Shown piece by piece: positions 1 to 13,429 of a stretch of DNA of 53,995 bases (its first letter is position 1; every line of letters starts with the position of its first letter). The position numbers and the translations under genes were made by a program. The notes beneath the pieces are model-generated. The model searched no databases and had not been told where the DNA came from. It was given only the letters and a program-made list of their open reading frames with translations. The stretch is from Bigelowiella natans CCMP2755 (lineage: Eukaryota > Cercozoa > Chlorarachniophyceae): the NCBI GenBank assembly GCA_000320545.1, contig ADNK01000324.1, positions 1-53,995 on the forward strand. Reading direction: 5' to 3'.

Positions 1-36
1 CACACACACACACACAACAACACACACACACAACAA

Positions 37-85
<49 letters not shown>

Positions 86-278
86 AAATATATTAAAAAA
101 GGGAGGGGGAAGTTCGTGTTCTCTAGTGATGTTTTCGAGCGCGACACACCCTCTCCACCAAAAGCCAGTCCGAAATCACCTGACATCGTATGCAAAACAA
201 ACGTGTGCACAAACGCACGCGAACACGCGGAGATAGACCGTAGCAATAAAACTAGAGAACAACACTCATAACACACAC

Positions 279-329
<51 letters not shown>

Positions 330-350
330 GATAGAGATAGAGAGAGAGAG
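1..350. repeat. CA and GA microsatellites in a kinase-gene intron
   Basis: Positions 1-33 are CA-type and about 40-82 are GA repeat. Positions 283-350 are GA repeat grading into GATAGA units. They flank the DFG exon of the minus-strand kinase gene, so the 283-350 block reads as CT repeat in the sense strand, just upstream of that exon's acceptor. Confidence 0.9.
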
Positions 351-1861
351 TTCAAAATTCCACATACCCAATTTAACGTTCTCCTTACTGTCGATGAATA
401 TATTTGCTGGCTTCAAATCACGGTGGATGATTCCCTTCTTGTGTATGTGGTCAATAGCCTCGAGCAGCTGGCGAAAGAGCCGCCAGGCCTTCTTCGGATC
501 GTTGTGCGCTTCCTGGTTCTTTATCACGTCCTGCAGAGTTTTGTTGGGGCAGAACCTGCGAGATGGAATATGAGAATATACCAAGAGGAAAAAAGGGGGG
601 GGGGGGGGGTTGGACGGGTTTCCCCCAGTTATATGCTTTTTGGCAGTAGTCGAGTACTCTGCTCCTTGCGTTGGTATGATTCTCATTTTCCTCGTTTTGG
701 CATGATCGCATTTCTGCTATATCGAAAAAAGAAATGCACACTCCCTCCATCTGGATGAAAAGCCACTCCTTGTTCGCTGTAAAAACGGGGTTTGAGCGAC
801 AGAATCAGGAGGAGACGTTGAAGAGGGGGGCGGGGGGCGGGGGGCGAGGCAAAGACGGCATGCTCACTTTCCTGGAGATCGTAAAAAACATGCGCACAAA
901 ACAGGCATCACCGCCATGGCTTTTATTACCCCCATTCCCCGAGGATGAGAGCTCCTCCTTTCCGATCTCCGACGTTTGCATAAAATCCCCATCGTCGGCT
1001 TCTCCAGCCAGCCCCGCGGTATCGTCGTTTTCGAGGTTATCGAGGAACTGCGCGGCCTCGTTGTTGGCGAAGAAGATCACGTCGCCTGTTGTTGGGGAAA
1101 AGACCGCAAAAACACCCCAAAATCATAAGGATCGCTGAAAGCTCCAACGAGGCAGCACGGGGGGTAGTGCGAGGCCCACCGTGAATGCACTTATATGTCG
1201 TTGAGGCTGATATTAGGGTGAGAAAGACTCGAATCTCTCCGCCGTACCGTGAGTAATGACATTTCGAGAGCTGACTTCATCGCCGTTGTCCCCGTCGGCA
1301 TCGTCTCCCTTCCCCGCAGCAGAGCCTTCGCTCGGGGGGTCGTCGCCATTGACTCTTTCCTTCTTGCCCTCGCCACCGCCACCCCCCCTCTCTCCTCCTC
1401 GCACGTTCTTCTCCTTCGTTCTCTCTAGACTGCTGCTGACGTCTGAAAGACAACCCTCGCCGAACCCTGAAGTAAAGCGCGTCGTGTGTGTCGCGAATAT
1501 CACTAGTGCACGACTATCTGCTGCTGCTGCTGCTGTTGTTGTTATTATACGGATTGTTGTTTTGTGATTGCTTGCGGCTACAGCTACAAGCGCAACTACC
1601 GAGCGCCCTCATCTTCTCGTAAGGGTCTATAGATTCGACCCAGCTGTGATAGTACCTACGCATTGCATTGACGCGTAAAAGCAAGAAAAAACGATCAATG
1701 GCACCGTTGTTTGAGGGACAACGGAGACACGGAGGAAGACCCATTCAGGGCCGCTTGTCGTGCAAGTGAAATGGCCACTCTTCAGCGCAGAATCTATACC
1801 ATCTGCGACTCCCTTGGAAGTATGCGCGAATGGGGAGAGAGTACAGGTATATATATGCAGG

Positions 1862-1908
<47 letters not shown>

Positions 1909-3491
1909 TATAGATATAGTATCTCAAGTGTGCGACGGTACGAATTAGGGCCACTTCAGATGTTTTCTCTATGTTAATTGTATGTAGAACCAGTACCGAA
2001 CGATGGATTTGTGGTTGAGAGATGCAGGGTAGTGATCTCCTGCCGCGCCGACATGTACGCGCTGCTCCCTGTTATTCCACAAACAGTATTATATCCAATA
2101 GAGTAGGTATTGGGAGGGGGGGCAACTAGTCTTAGCCGTGCTACTCTGTCGCACCGAGCTTCATTTCGTTTAACTTTTCTTCGGAATATTACGAAGGTAA
2201 CTTTAATTCGTATCGTCTATATTAACACACGCACGCACGCACACATACACATATGCATGCTAGCATGCGCTATGCCCGATTACGCAGAGGAATGATCTTG
2301 ATTGCGTATTCCTTCTCATCCAGGTTGTATCTGCCCACAGCAATGGCGTTAATTGGATCACAATGCAAACCCTTCAATCTGCGATGTTCTTCATCTTCCC
2401 TTCCCGGTGAGAGGAATGGAAGAAATCAATTCGCAAACGCGAAGAGTAGTTGAAAAACCATGAACACTTTTCCCTCCACAATAAAGCGAGGCGATCTCAG
2501 GTATCTGTGCGGCGAAATTTCCATATTTCAGTGGAAAGCACCTACTATTACTTACTTTGCTCGGACGACGGAACCGAACCCCCCCTTGCCTAGAATTCCA
2601 GTGATTGTGTATTCGTGAATGAAACGCGACGATTGGCTTTTCTTGTCGTTGTTCTTCGTCCCGACAGCAGCGAAGGTATGGCCACGTCAACCGCAAATGT
2701 CATCGCCAACAACAGCAGAGAACAAAGAATAGTTGGGAGAAAAATTGAAGGAGGAGGAGGAGGATTAGGAGAGTACAAACACGCAATGAGAGAAATCAAT
2801 ATCTTTCATACATCGGCAATCAAGGTGTCTCCCCTCTTTTCTACTCAAATAAAGCTGTAGTATTCGCAAAGCAAAACCAGCAGAGTAGTACACAGTGCCG
2901 CGGAAACCGCAACAAAAACCGCTAAGACATGATCACATCTATGGACGCAATACTTGCAAATGATGATTCACCTCTTTATCTTTTCTTTCTTCCGATCCGT
3001 CGCTGGTCCTACATTTGTCGGCGTGTCAGGAGGAAGAGGAGGGGGAGAAGGGGAGAGGAGGGGAGGGGCAGGCATAAGAACGAAGAAGGGGTTGAAGAAG
3101 AACAACAACAACAAGAAGCTCACAACCAATCCATTCTTGGTCAGATTCAGTTTGAAGGAGATATACAATGCGAAAATACCACACATATGTGAAATACACC
3201 GGCCAAATATTTGTACGAGCGGCCTCTCAGCATGTTACATGTGCTTCTAATAGAAGAGCTCGCACGCACAGAGTTAGGCGCGCGCGCGCAAATCACAGGT
3301 TTTTACGGCACATGATGAGATCCTGGAAGAGCGCGTTCTGTCGAAGCTCGTGGTCGTCTCGTTTCTTCTTATCTAAGGAAATCATGCCAGGAATGTATTG
3401 GGTGAATATCCTAACGGTGCTGCAACGTTAATTAAAATGGGCATTGGTAAGATTCCATCTAAAAACAATCACAAACACACACGAACACACG

Positions 3492-3532
<41 letters not shown>

Positions 3533-5160
3533 GCAAGCAAGATATACTACAAATGGCAACATAAGCAACACTTCCGAACGGTGCTACGCAGCAACGACGC
3601 AAACACGGCTACAATCGTGTATTCGCAGGAACCAAAACCATCAGTGCGATTTGCTTCTAATTTTGGAATCTGATTTGCACGATGGTGCTAAACAACTGTG
3701 ACGTACCATCATCATCATCATCATCACCACCACCACCCTCCTCCTCCTCCTCCTTCTCCTCCTCAGCATCATCATTATTCCCATACCATGCCAATCTTCC
3801 ACCCCTCCCCAGTCATCTTCTTCATCGTCGTCGTCATCATCTTCGGCGCTGCCGAATTCTGTCGGAGATGGTGCGCAGTTAGGTGGGGGAAGCGTTAAGG
3901 GAGAACGAGGAAGAAAGAAAGAGAAATGTAGAGGGCGGGGAAGAGAAAAAAAGATTGGGGGGGGGGGGGGGAGGGTAGATAGAGCTCCAAGTAAAAAGGG
4001 ATTCCTTTCCGAACCATAGTCGTCGTTCTCGTCTCCAGCAGCGCATGCAGTGCCCCTCTTCCTTTCACCACTAGCCGCCTTCTACATAAGCAGCAAAGCG
4101 TATGTTTAAGAAGTTTCATCGGCGGTCGTCATTCGTGCTAGCGGCTGTTATCGTCGTTGTCATATGAATTCATGTTTGGCACTGTCGCGATGGACTTGGA
4201 ACGCAAAACAACGGCCCAAAAAAACGGTAAGGCAGCAGCTTTTGGCCCGATCACGGGAAGCTCTCGCTTTTAATTCTTACCTCTGACTCCGGTAGGCCGA
4301 CACCAAACGGCTGAGCGGTAGAACATAAAAGGTTAAACTTTCTCACGACACCGGAACGCTACATTAGCTTGTATGAAGCGCTTTCCATACTTCTGGCTCG
4401 CAAGATACAAGAAATGTGTAGCATGATTTCAATGAATGGCGCTGTCTAACTTCCTGCCGTTGTTGCTCTATAAAAGGGCTAACCCCCCTCCAAACTGGCT
4501 TTAGGTACACCAATTGAAGGACACGAAATCTCGAAATTCATGCGAAAATCATCTCAAATTTCTGGGGCCTGCGACGTGGCGATTTGCCTTGAAAACACGG
4601 ATGGTTTCAGGGCTGCCGGCACATCTTCAAGTTGTATTGTTACGAAATTCATCCTCGCGCAACACTCTGCTGTGTACGTTCGGAACCTCCTTATCGCTGC
4701 CCATTATGACGCCCATCCGCGCTGAAAGCACAGTATCATAGACACTCTCTTAACTTCAAAGGGCGGCGGCTATACGTGCGGTGCTCATTGTGCTCTAACG
4801 CTGTCGCACCGTCCTTTTGAGCTAATTCTTGCCGTCGTTTCTTCTGCAGCTGCTTTCGGCTTTGCTTGCGCCTCTCCTGACAACGTGTGGTTGATGGTCA
4901 GGGTGTCGCAAAGGGCCAAGGGTTATTTTGAGAGCTTTCAAGATATATCTCTGTGCGTTCTGTCGAGAAAGCGCTAGTGGCATTTGCGGATTTCGATAAT
5001 GCGGGCGATTTGAGATGTGTTGCTTTGTCTTAGAACCTTCTCGATCTGCTTCATAAGAGCTAGGTTCTTTTCCTCTTGGTCGCGTTCCTGCAGAGAGGAG
5101 GAGGGGGGTTAAGGGGGGGGGGGGGGGGGGGGATTGATCCAACATTGATCGAAGAAGCAA

Positions 5161-5197
<37 letters not shown>

Positions 5198-5531
5198 CAA
5201 TATACGGGAAAGACGAGCGTGATATCAATTCATAGTTGCACATGCTATTCTCATGCGAACGAAGGAGGGCCGAGAGGACAGCGGCAGTCCGAATTTGGAA
5301 TCGGTTCTCGCTCACGACATGGGGGTCAAGCTATGGAAGTGAATATGAAGGAGGCTGACAACTGAGGCAGTACATGTTCTTTCCTCATCTTATCCATGAG
5401 TCTTTGCTGTCTCTCCTGATTATTATCATCGTAGGGATGCTGATGCTGCTGCTGATGCTGCTGATGATGGTGATGATGATGATGATGGTAGTGGTGGGGT
5501 TTCTTGTTCAAAGACGAGTAGTTAGTTGCGG

Positions 5532-5568
<37 letters not shown>

Positions 5569-5798
5569 TATACAAATGCATCCTCTCTTTCTCTCTTTCT
5601 CTCTTTCTCTCTTTCTCTCTCTCTCTCCCTCCCTCCCTCCCTCCCTCCCCCATTGTATGCGTGGTGTAGTGCAAGACCCTTCCTCCTTCTGCCGCATTTC
5701 CATCTCTTCGTGAACGGTGACGCTATTTCTGTTTTCAAAACAAACAGAAAATTGCCGCAGCAACACCTCACCCCGAGCGCCATTGGGTTTCGCCGATA

Positions 5799-5837
<39 letters not shown>

Positions 5838-6154
5838 CCCTCCCACACTAGAAACTGTTTCCCTCTTTTTCCCACCACATTCACTACTCATGTGAGCCGA
5901 CCTTACAGCTTCCAGTCGCTTCTCTAAGATGAGCTGCGCCTCCTGGAGGACGTTGTAAATCGCTTCCGAGTAATCGGCCGCATAATCGTGCATCATGCCT
6001 TCGGTATTGTCGGCCCCGACAATTGCAAAGAGTAGCATACGAATGAGGGTGGGGAGGTGACATGTACGACACTAGTAGAGAAGAAATCTGTGTAGACCTA
6101 CTACCCATCACTTGTCCACCATTATTTGCTATTTTATTCGCTTTTTGCGGTAGC

Positions 6155-6189
<35 letters not shown>

Positions 6190-7221
6190 CACTAATACTA
6201 CAACAAATACTGTGACCTTGCGTCTTTGAACCTAAATTCTTGATATCTTTCTCTTCGAGCACCGCCTCGTAGCTGCAAATATTCGGAGCCATAAAGGGTG
6301 AACACGCAGAGAGGAGAGGAAAAGGAGTCGGGATGATAATGAATTTCAATTGTGATTAATATTGTTATCATTTCTACTACTACTACTAATAGTAATAGTA
6401 ATAATAATGCAGCGACGGCTATAGGAGAAGTGCCCTTCCCTGCGCGCTTTGCATACAAGGAAGGAAATTGCTAAAGAACGTTGTTCTAGGTCGCATCAGG
6501 CAACCGATGGTGAATGTATATTGTTATTATCTCTATTCAAAAAAATCCCAGTAGTGTTAGTTGCATTGATGTGCTGCTTTACCCCCATTCCTTGCCCTTC
6601 CGCCCCCCCCCCCCAACCTTTCCCCCAATCACAAGACCCTCACCCTGTGAGCGGCTGGAATTGGATCTCCGGCGGCGATTTTTGCGGGTAGCTTCTTGGC
6701 AGTTTCACGTCAACGCGGACTGGTGGTGATGGCAAAAAGGAAAATAGGAAAAAATGTTCCACTATGTACTTCTACAAATGTGTGCTCAGCTGAATGAAGT
6801 CAATAAGATAACGTGATTGTCAACGACACCTGCAATGCCGGGTAACACCGCACTTTTCGATTGCGAGCTCTCACCGTCATCCCACTTTACGCGCACCCTA
6901 ATTATGACATGGTGCTTGTCATCAAAGTTGCTTGTGCCTCAACAACTCTCATTTTCACATCATTTGAACACGGTAGTGATCCCGAGAGATACCATTCTCA
7001 TTACCAGTAGTGCACGCCATTCTCCCACCTAATCGGCAAAATACATTAAGAAGCCATGAGTAATATGGTGAGAATAAAGCTTGTTAGCGGGGACAATCAG
7101 TACCGGTGATCGTTTACTCTGTGGAAGTCATCCTGCCGAACCAAATATCCATAAAATCATTGCCTGGCTCCAGAGAATTTGATTCCTCTCTCTTATACAT
7201 CAACAACCTTCCCTCTTTCTC

Positions 7222-7274
<53 letters not shown>

Positions 7275-7510
7275 GTTTCATTCTTCTTCTTCCTCCAACT
7301 CTCTTCCTCTCTCTCACTACTCCGGGATCACCTGATACATTGAAGACAGAGCATCGATCTCCGTCTGAATGATGTGGAAGCAAAAGACAGTTGAAAGCTG
7401 CACGCGGGCGCGCCGATTCTTGCTATGCTCTTTCGGAATGAAAAACCAATCGACAATACTACCCTTTGCTCATTGGGGATTTTAAGCTGTGAGGTAGGGA
7501 TCGTCGTCAT
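1..7510 (-). CDS. GCN2: GCN2-type eIF2alpha kinase (partial, many exons)
   Basis: Stress kinase that phosphorylates eIF2alpha and slows translation initiation on amino-acid starvation. The start is ATG at 7510-7508. Exon 1 (7510-7463) reads MTTIPTSQLKIPNEQR and joins in phase to 7364-7332 (TEIDALSSMYQ) and 7167-7118, opening an RWD domain. That domain continues in exons near 6930, 6708-6650 (VDVKLPRSYPQKSPPEIQF), 6273-6218 and 6003-5908. Charged linker exons follow near 5420, 5092, 3861 (an Asp/Glu run) and 3400-3300. The kinase domain follows: glycine loop GILGKGGFGSVV (2620-2566), Lys in EKEYAIKII (2335-2286), RRYYHSWVES (about 1670), an acidic/Gly/Ser insert (1500-900), IIHRDLKPANIF (about 557-365) and GDFGLA (from 179). 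RWD followed by a kinase with a long insert is the GCN2 layout. No pseudokinase is visible, and any HisRS-like domain would lie off the left edge. Family call firm; middle exon borders approximate. Confidence 0.85.
5100..5660. repeat. poly-G, TA and CTTT/CCCT microsatellites
   Basis: Within introns of the kinase gene: a poly-G run around 5106-5132 (poly-C on the sense strand, right before the acceptor of the exon starting about 5092), TA repeats at about 5164-5194 and 5533-5565, and a CTTTCTCT to CCCT tract at about 5586-5650. None falls in a supported exon. Confidence 0.85.
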
Positions 7511-8756
7511 CTTTGACTCAAAACCCTGTCCGCCCCCGTTCTGGTCGAGCTAACTTTGTCGTAGTCCTCATGAGGCGCCCGCAGCCTATCTCCATCCACC
7601 AAATACACGCAGAGTGTCAGTTTTCAATTAACACTACCCGCTTGCCGGGGGGGTTGGCCCCGCGAGGTTGCAAGCGCTGCACAGTATCACCAGTCTATTT
7701 CGGGGGTAGGAGGGTTGCTCTCCTCCGGTCTCGGCTCGTCTCACAGAGGAGTTGGCGTGGCATTTTACCGGAACGTTCTGAAATGATCCCATGACAGTTT
7801 TGCCACTGCGACAAGCCGATTCCATGTCGTTATTCAAAAATGACAAGCCAATAGAGTGGAAGGAAGAAACCGGCGGCTGGACCACAACGACAGGGCTGCG
7901 TTGATGTCTCGCTTATTCGCTCCTCGCATCTGTTCGTGGCGCCGACGAGCTCGGAAGTTGCATGCGGATTTTCGCACCAGGGAGTCCTCGCTGTTTTCAG
8001 CTCGAGGTGTGTTGCGTTTCGCACTTTGCAAGTGTCATGCAACACTTTGGAAATGTAGTCCATGAACATAGTTTCTTTCTTGCTTTCTTTCTTCACGCCA
8101 GCACACAATGGCTAGCACGGCGACGTGTTGTCAGTCACGTTGCCTTGCTGGCTTTCTGGCTTTGCCCCAGAACCTTGGATGGCAGGTTTGATGTTCAATG
8201 TTCAATGCTTGAAGAGGTCGAAAAACTTGATTCGTTTGGAAGTTGAATCTGCATTGCACCTTGTTCATGAACAAACCAACTAGCCAACATCAAGCGAAAG
8301 CTGTGAGTCAAACCTGAATGACCACTCACCTGCATGTGATCGATGTGTCACAGCATGCGAAGCGCGACAACAAGTGCTGCATCGAACGATGCGCACTGCA
8401 CTGGGAAGGAGCATCTAGCTAGGCTGCGGGCGCTAGGTTTGCATGGATCGATGCCAGCAGCATCTCTACAGCCCTGTGAGGCTACACAGCGCACAGGCAA
8501 CATGTGTGCTTTTGACCTGGTACGCTCTATAGCTAGATAGCCCTATGAGGCTATATACATCAGCCCGCGCAACGGCGGCGCACGTCAATGCAAAATCAAG
8601 GGCTCTTGCGCAGCCCAGTACGCGTTTCAAGGGAATGTGCATTCAGAGTTTATGATTGCCATGTGCTGCAGTGCGTGGCAGTGTTGAGAGGCTACGTGCC
8701 ATGTACTTGTGATCGTTGATCAACAATCAAAAAATGCATCGCAGATGATAGCTTAT
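7511..8756. other. Spacer: kinase 5' flank and dehydrogenase 3' flank
   Basis: No coding exon is supported here. The part next to the kinase start (7511 to about 8030) is ordinary mixed sequence and should hold the kinase promoter. From about 8030 to 8756, directly beyond the stop of the dehydrogenase gene, the sequence becomes rich in GCATG, TGCATG and CTAGC words, like the other gene 3' flanks in this window. Confidence 0.6.
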
Positions 8757-9840
8757 CTACCAAGGAATTTCCAACCCATCCTCACAGTTGATGAATTTCC
8801 CGTTAGATTCCCCAGTTTCTTCTAGATTGATGATCTGCAATAATGACAATAACAATGATAAGAAGATGGTGAGGAAGGGGCGGAGTGGAGGAAACGAGGG
8901 AAATCTTCCAAATAGCGAGTGGAGGGAGAATGATTTGAAGTTTAATGTTTTAGGCGACTTAGTTGCAGTATTATTTTCATCATTACCTCGTGACAGACAC
9001 GTTTAGCTCCAATTGCAGCGTCTACAGCCCCTTCCTCTTCCCTAGGAAATTACAAGTCGACACACCGCAGCAATCTTGGTCATTATCGGTTTTAGCACGT
9101 TGCTCATCGCGTCATAAGCTAGATGGAAAAACACGGTCCACACTATTACAACTCCCAATAACTCTATCATTCTATCGACATCTCCACAATCAGAACTGTC
9201 ATTCTAAGCGAGCTTATCCCTCTCCTTTACTCTCCACAGTATGGGGTCCCGTGAGTGGCATCGTGTGGCGCCGCACATAACTCCTCACCAGATGTGCTGG
9301 TACTTCTCCGTCATCTTTGTCTTGTTGAATCCGGGGTGCAATATCACAACTTTGATGCCCTTCCCCTGAAAATCGGGGAGCGGATGATGGTAAAGGAGAA
9401 ATGGAAATTAGAGCAAAGACAACGGCTGCGACCGCGCGTCGCAGAGTCTCCGGCGAATCAAATCTCAAAAAATAGAATGTACATGCCTGTTTCTAATTTG
9501 AAGTATATACGATTCGGGATGTCACAAATACTATCCCCCACCCCCCACCCCCCATTATTATCACTGTGAAAAACTTCTTAGAGCGTAGTAAACAATCATC
9601 TTATCAGCCATTCTTTCTCCTAAATCCCTCGTAGTAACAGGCTGGCGAGCCCCACAACCGTTTCACCTTGAGCTCAATGGCCATAAGCTTTCCCATCATG
9701 TTCGCAGCGCACTTGCTCATGTGATGCCCGTAGTCGAAAGGGCCGCCTTCGTTTTGGACATCGCGCCACTCGATGGAACCCCCTTGAGACGTAATCATGA
9801 CGACACTCCCTCCCTCTGCCATCAACCCTGCAACGCCAGC

Positions 9841-9872
<32 letters not shown>

Positions 9873-10299
9873 CAACAACAACATCAACAACGACGACGAT
9901 GAACATGGGTCACCCATGCATGCGGCAATACTGAACACGCTTGGAAACCGTACGCGTGGTGTAAACGGATGGGAGGAGTAATGTTTGGCCGCCATTAAAA
10001 CTGATTCCCATGTTCGCCTTGACATCGAGATCACAATCTCCCAACACACAGTCCTCCGTCAGGGCTGATAAGACTAGAGGCATCACCTGCGTTTACGATG
10101 GCGGCGGTAGTGCGAAGCGGGCCGATGGCGCAAATATCTGGCGAACATCAAGGGAGGGCAGGTCCATTTCCATGGTATTAATTGTAATGGTGGTCACCGA
10201 GACGGATGCTACAGGCATCAGCTTATGCATCCTCGTCTGAGCATGCACCAGCAGCATATTGATTGACACCTTTTGCAGCATCTTCATCAACCTTCAGTC

Positions 10300-10340
<41 letters not shown>

Positions 10341-11228
10341 TCTCTCTCTCCTTCTCTGCACACCCACCTATCATCTTGAGTTCCTCTTCAAAGTTCAGTG
10401 AATCTATGTACCTGAGGGGGGGGATACGGAATAGCGCGTAAAGAGAGATTTAAGATGACTAGCAGCGCTCGGTCATGGAGGCGGCTGTATCATCTCCCGA
10501 TTCATCGTTTGTCCCTCTCTCACTATGCTGTTACGTTCTTACTCGGGCTCCCTCATGAAGTAGCCAGCGTTCTATGACAGGGCAGTGTTGATACAAACAA
10601 ATATTAGTCAGTGCAACTATGATAATAGTCTGTGGTACAGTGGTGGTGGTGATGGTGGTGGTGATGATGATGATGATGATGATGATGATAATGACGGTGA
10701 TGATTATAATGGTGATGCTGAGAGAATTAGAAAACAGCAGCAACAGCGATACACCGGCACTGTACTTGCGAACAGAAATATCCTTGATGGTCGCAGTTTT
10801 TTGGTTTGGGTGCGTTTGTGTGGAGGGGGCACATGGGAAGCAGAATAAGAAGGAGGGGTGGATAAAAGGACATCTTTTCACATTCACTACATTCACGATA
10901 ATGTCGATCTTCTCGCCCTTGAGCTCCTCTGCTAGCTTCTTCATAGAATCGTCGTCCGTCACATCAATCCCTGACACAATCTGAATAATTTGCATGGGGG
11001 AGATTATGAGGAAACAGAGGAGAGGATGGAGACCAACAGAATATCGTCATCATCGTCTTCCTCTCTCCCATACACTCTTTATTTTCTTTCCCGCAGCATA
11101 GCACCTTGTAAAAGTTGCACTCCTCTGGAGGGGGGGAGCTACGAGTAGTGCCGATAACCTAGTTGATAGTTTGTGATAGACGATTATCATAGCTGTAGTG
11201 GTGTGTCATGACAAGAGAGAGAAGAGAG

Positions 11229-11279
<51 letters not shown>

Positions 11280-11902
11280 CCTCCTGTTGATGTCGATGAT
11301 TATAGTGATAATAACAATTATCATGATACTTAAGTTCATGCGACTCCTTTGCATCTACCTTAGCACCCTGGTTAATCATTTCCTGAGAGATTTGAAGACC
11401 AAGACCGCGGTTCGCTCCTGTTTGATTCACAATTTTGCATGAACAATGGATTGTTAAACATAATGGATAAAATGAAATTACAACCGCAAGGCGATGACAT
11501 TTTCGAAAATGGCGTTAAAATACCGACTACTCCTCTTTTTTCTCTCAGTGAGGATGGTGCGGGAACGTAAAAGGGGATACACATTGAAGTGGTAGTTGTA
11601 GTGACACAATCGCTTGATATTTACTTACCAGTGACGAGGATCGTCTTTCCTTTCAACTGACATATTAGCAGATAACACGTAGATTATCGGTTGATTACAA
11701 AGGGCTAAGAAGCCAACCGTGGCACTGAAACATGTTGTTGTTGTCAGTACGATCACCTTAGTTCCATCGTAAACAGAATCGATGTCAAGAATCCTCTGGT
11801 TATCCGATTTGATAGCGTCAGCGTTACGTCTCTTCTGATTCGGGTCAGAAAACCTAAGAGATTAGTGACAATCTTAATCAATGTGTGTGTGTTGTATGTA
11901 TT

Positions 11903-11960
<58 letters not shown>

Positions 11961-12110
11961 TGTGTGTGTGTGTTTGTGTATATTTGTGTATGTATATATT
12001 TATGTACGAGCGCACACACGTTACCGAATTCCTTGAGTAGCCACGATGCTTGCCCCCACTCTCATCCCATTATTCATTTGGCGAACGCGAGGTGTGCGGA
12101 ACGGCGTCAT
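8757..12110 (-). CDS. Short-chain dehydrogenase/reductase, catalytic Tyr replaced by His
   Basis: Rossmann-fold SDR of the C-factor-like type, about ten small exons. The N-terminus (ATG at 12110-12108) reads MTPFRTPRVRQMNNGMRVG, basic and possibly a mitochondrial presequence. It joins across 12016/11874 to an exon ending VYDGTK, then LKGKTILVTG (about 11640) and ANRGLGLQISQEMINQG (about 11420-11365), the cofactor loop. Later exons give DVTDDDSMKKLAEELKG (10970-10890), NAGYFMREPE (about 10570), DSLNFEEELKMI (about 10400), DICAIGPLRTTAAIV (about 10140), GGSVVMITSQGGSIEW (about 9800), HPGFNKTKMTEKYQ (about 9330) and a last exon ending GLEIPW with stop at 8759-8757. The Ser of GGS and the NAG motif are present. 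In the active-site stretch DYGHHMSK, the residue four before the Lys is His, not Tyr. One piece (about 10060-9985) fits poorly. Substrate unknown. Confidence 0.88.
10299..10351. repeat. CT microsatellite in a dehydrogenase intron
   Basis: A nearly pure CT run in an intron of the minus-strand dehydrogenase gene (GA in the sense strand). Two GA runs in later introns of the same gene, 11214-11277 and about 11904-11958 (the second followed by GT repeat), are CT in the sense strand. Confidence 0.9.
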
Positions 12111-13146
12111 TCTCGCAGACACAGAACGAGTACTCACACGGGGCGCGTGTTGCAGAAAGGCTGTCGGAGTAGCAGAAGAAGAATGGGAACTGCTGTGTAG
12201 AAAGAAAGGTAAGTGGTTTATTTCTCAGCAAAAATCTGGAACTTTGGCATGCAGCAGCAGAAAGTACGGAGAATGACATAAAAGGAAAAAATACAACCGA
12301 AGAAGCAGATAGAGAAGAGTGCATCCTAGGATAGCCGTTGTCACCAATGAAAGAGTCTGAGCCGACGAAGCCTTCATTCTGAATCGAGCTGACAAAAACA
12401 CTAAATGTGTTATTTTTGGACAGGAGGAAATCAAAACACATCCAAATAGAAAAGTGGCCCGAACAAACAAGCATTTATCGCATCTTTAAATCAACAGAAA
12501 ACCATTGCAAAAATGGTGACTCATAGAGTACAGAAAATAATAGTCTCGAGGGTCTACTTGCACGGACAGGGGTGATGGCGAGTGGCAGGCACCTGTGACG
12601 AGGTATGCGCACGAGGACACGGGGTATTTCCTATATATTCCGACTAAAAACGAAGTCGTCGTAATAAAACGACATGCTATTTGCGGTTGGTTAAGGACAG
12701 AAAAGGATGGAATTTCTGAAATCTTTCTCCTACTGTAAGGCCGAGTTCACAAAGAATCGGCCTTGATTCACTCTGTGCGACTGGCTAGAAAGCAGTTAAT
12801 TTCAGCTGACTCCCCGAGAGAAAAAGCCGATCGAGAAGTGGGTAATTTGATGTTCCCGAATGTTGTTTTCCTGGATCGCACAGAAAGTAGGCTTTGAGGC
12901 AACATCCATTTTCAGCTCAGAGATAAGAAATCTTCCTCTTTTTCGCTTAGAATTCCCTTTGTTTAATTCCTACGACAAGCAAAGAATGATGCAACATTTT
13001 CTCGCACCGCGAGATTCGTGCACCCTACTCGCTCGGCGCCGTCCAGACTTGCCGACACGCCACTCTGCAGATGCAAGGTACCGTTGAAATTCAAAAGGAC
13101 GTTTGCTTCTTCCGCGTTTTTTGTTTATAGAGTTCTTTGATGAGAT
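12111..13146. promoter_or_regulatory. Divergent spacer between dehydrogenase and acetyltransferase
   Basis: About 1 kb between two divergent start codons, so it should contain both promoters and 5' leaders. I see no TATA box that I would defend and no further exon with support. GCATG-type words are rare here, in contrast to the gene 3' flanks. Confidence 0.45.
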
Positions 13147-13389
13147 ATGGTTGTTCTGCGACCTGTTATCTCAAACATGACAATTCTGGGAAGCCAAAAA
13201 CATGATCTCACACTCGTAGGTGTGAGTGAGGATGTAACAGAGCAACAGGGCAGATTTGAATTCGTGCAGAAAAGCTCCCGGATCGGGTTATGTACACCTC
13301 TAGAGCGCTTCGATGGAGCCATGAGGGAGATGTTCAAAGATGAGTTCGTGACATCAACATCATTATTTATACACACATTTAATGTTCAT

Positions 13390-13429
<40 letters not shown>

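Noticed and set aside
5508-6038. A 176-codon minus-strand open frame with Val and Arg/Glu runs
   Set aside because: Only the piece read as QEAQLILEKRLEA is a kinase-gene exon. The remainder is translated microsatellite within introns.
10585-10984. Plus-strand frames with poly-Asp or Met/Val runs
   Set aside because: They come from a GATGAT repeat inside a dehydrogenase intron and overlap true exons of the opposite strand.
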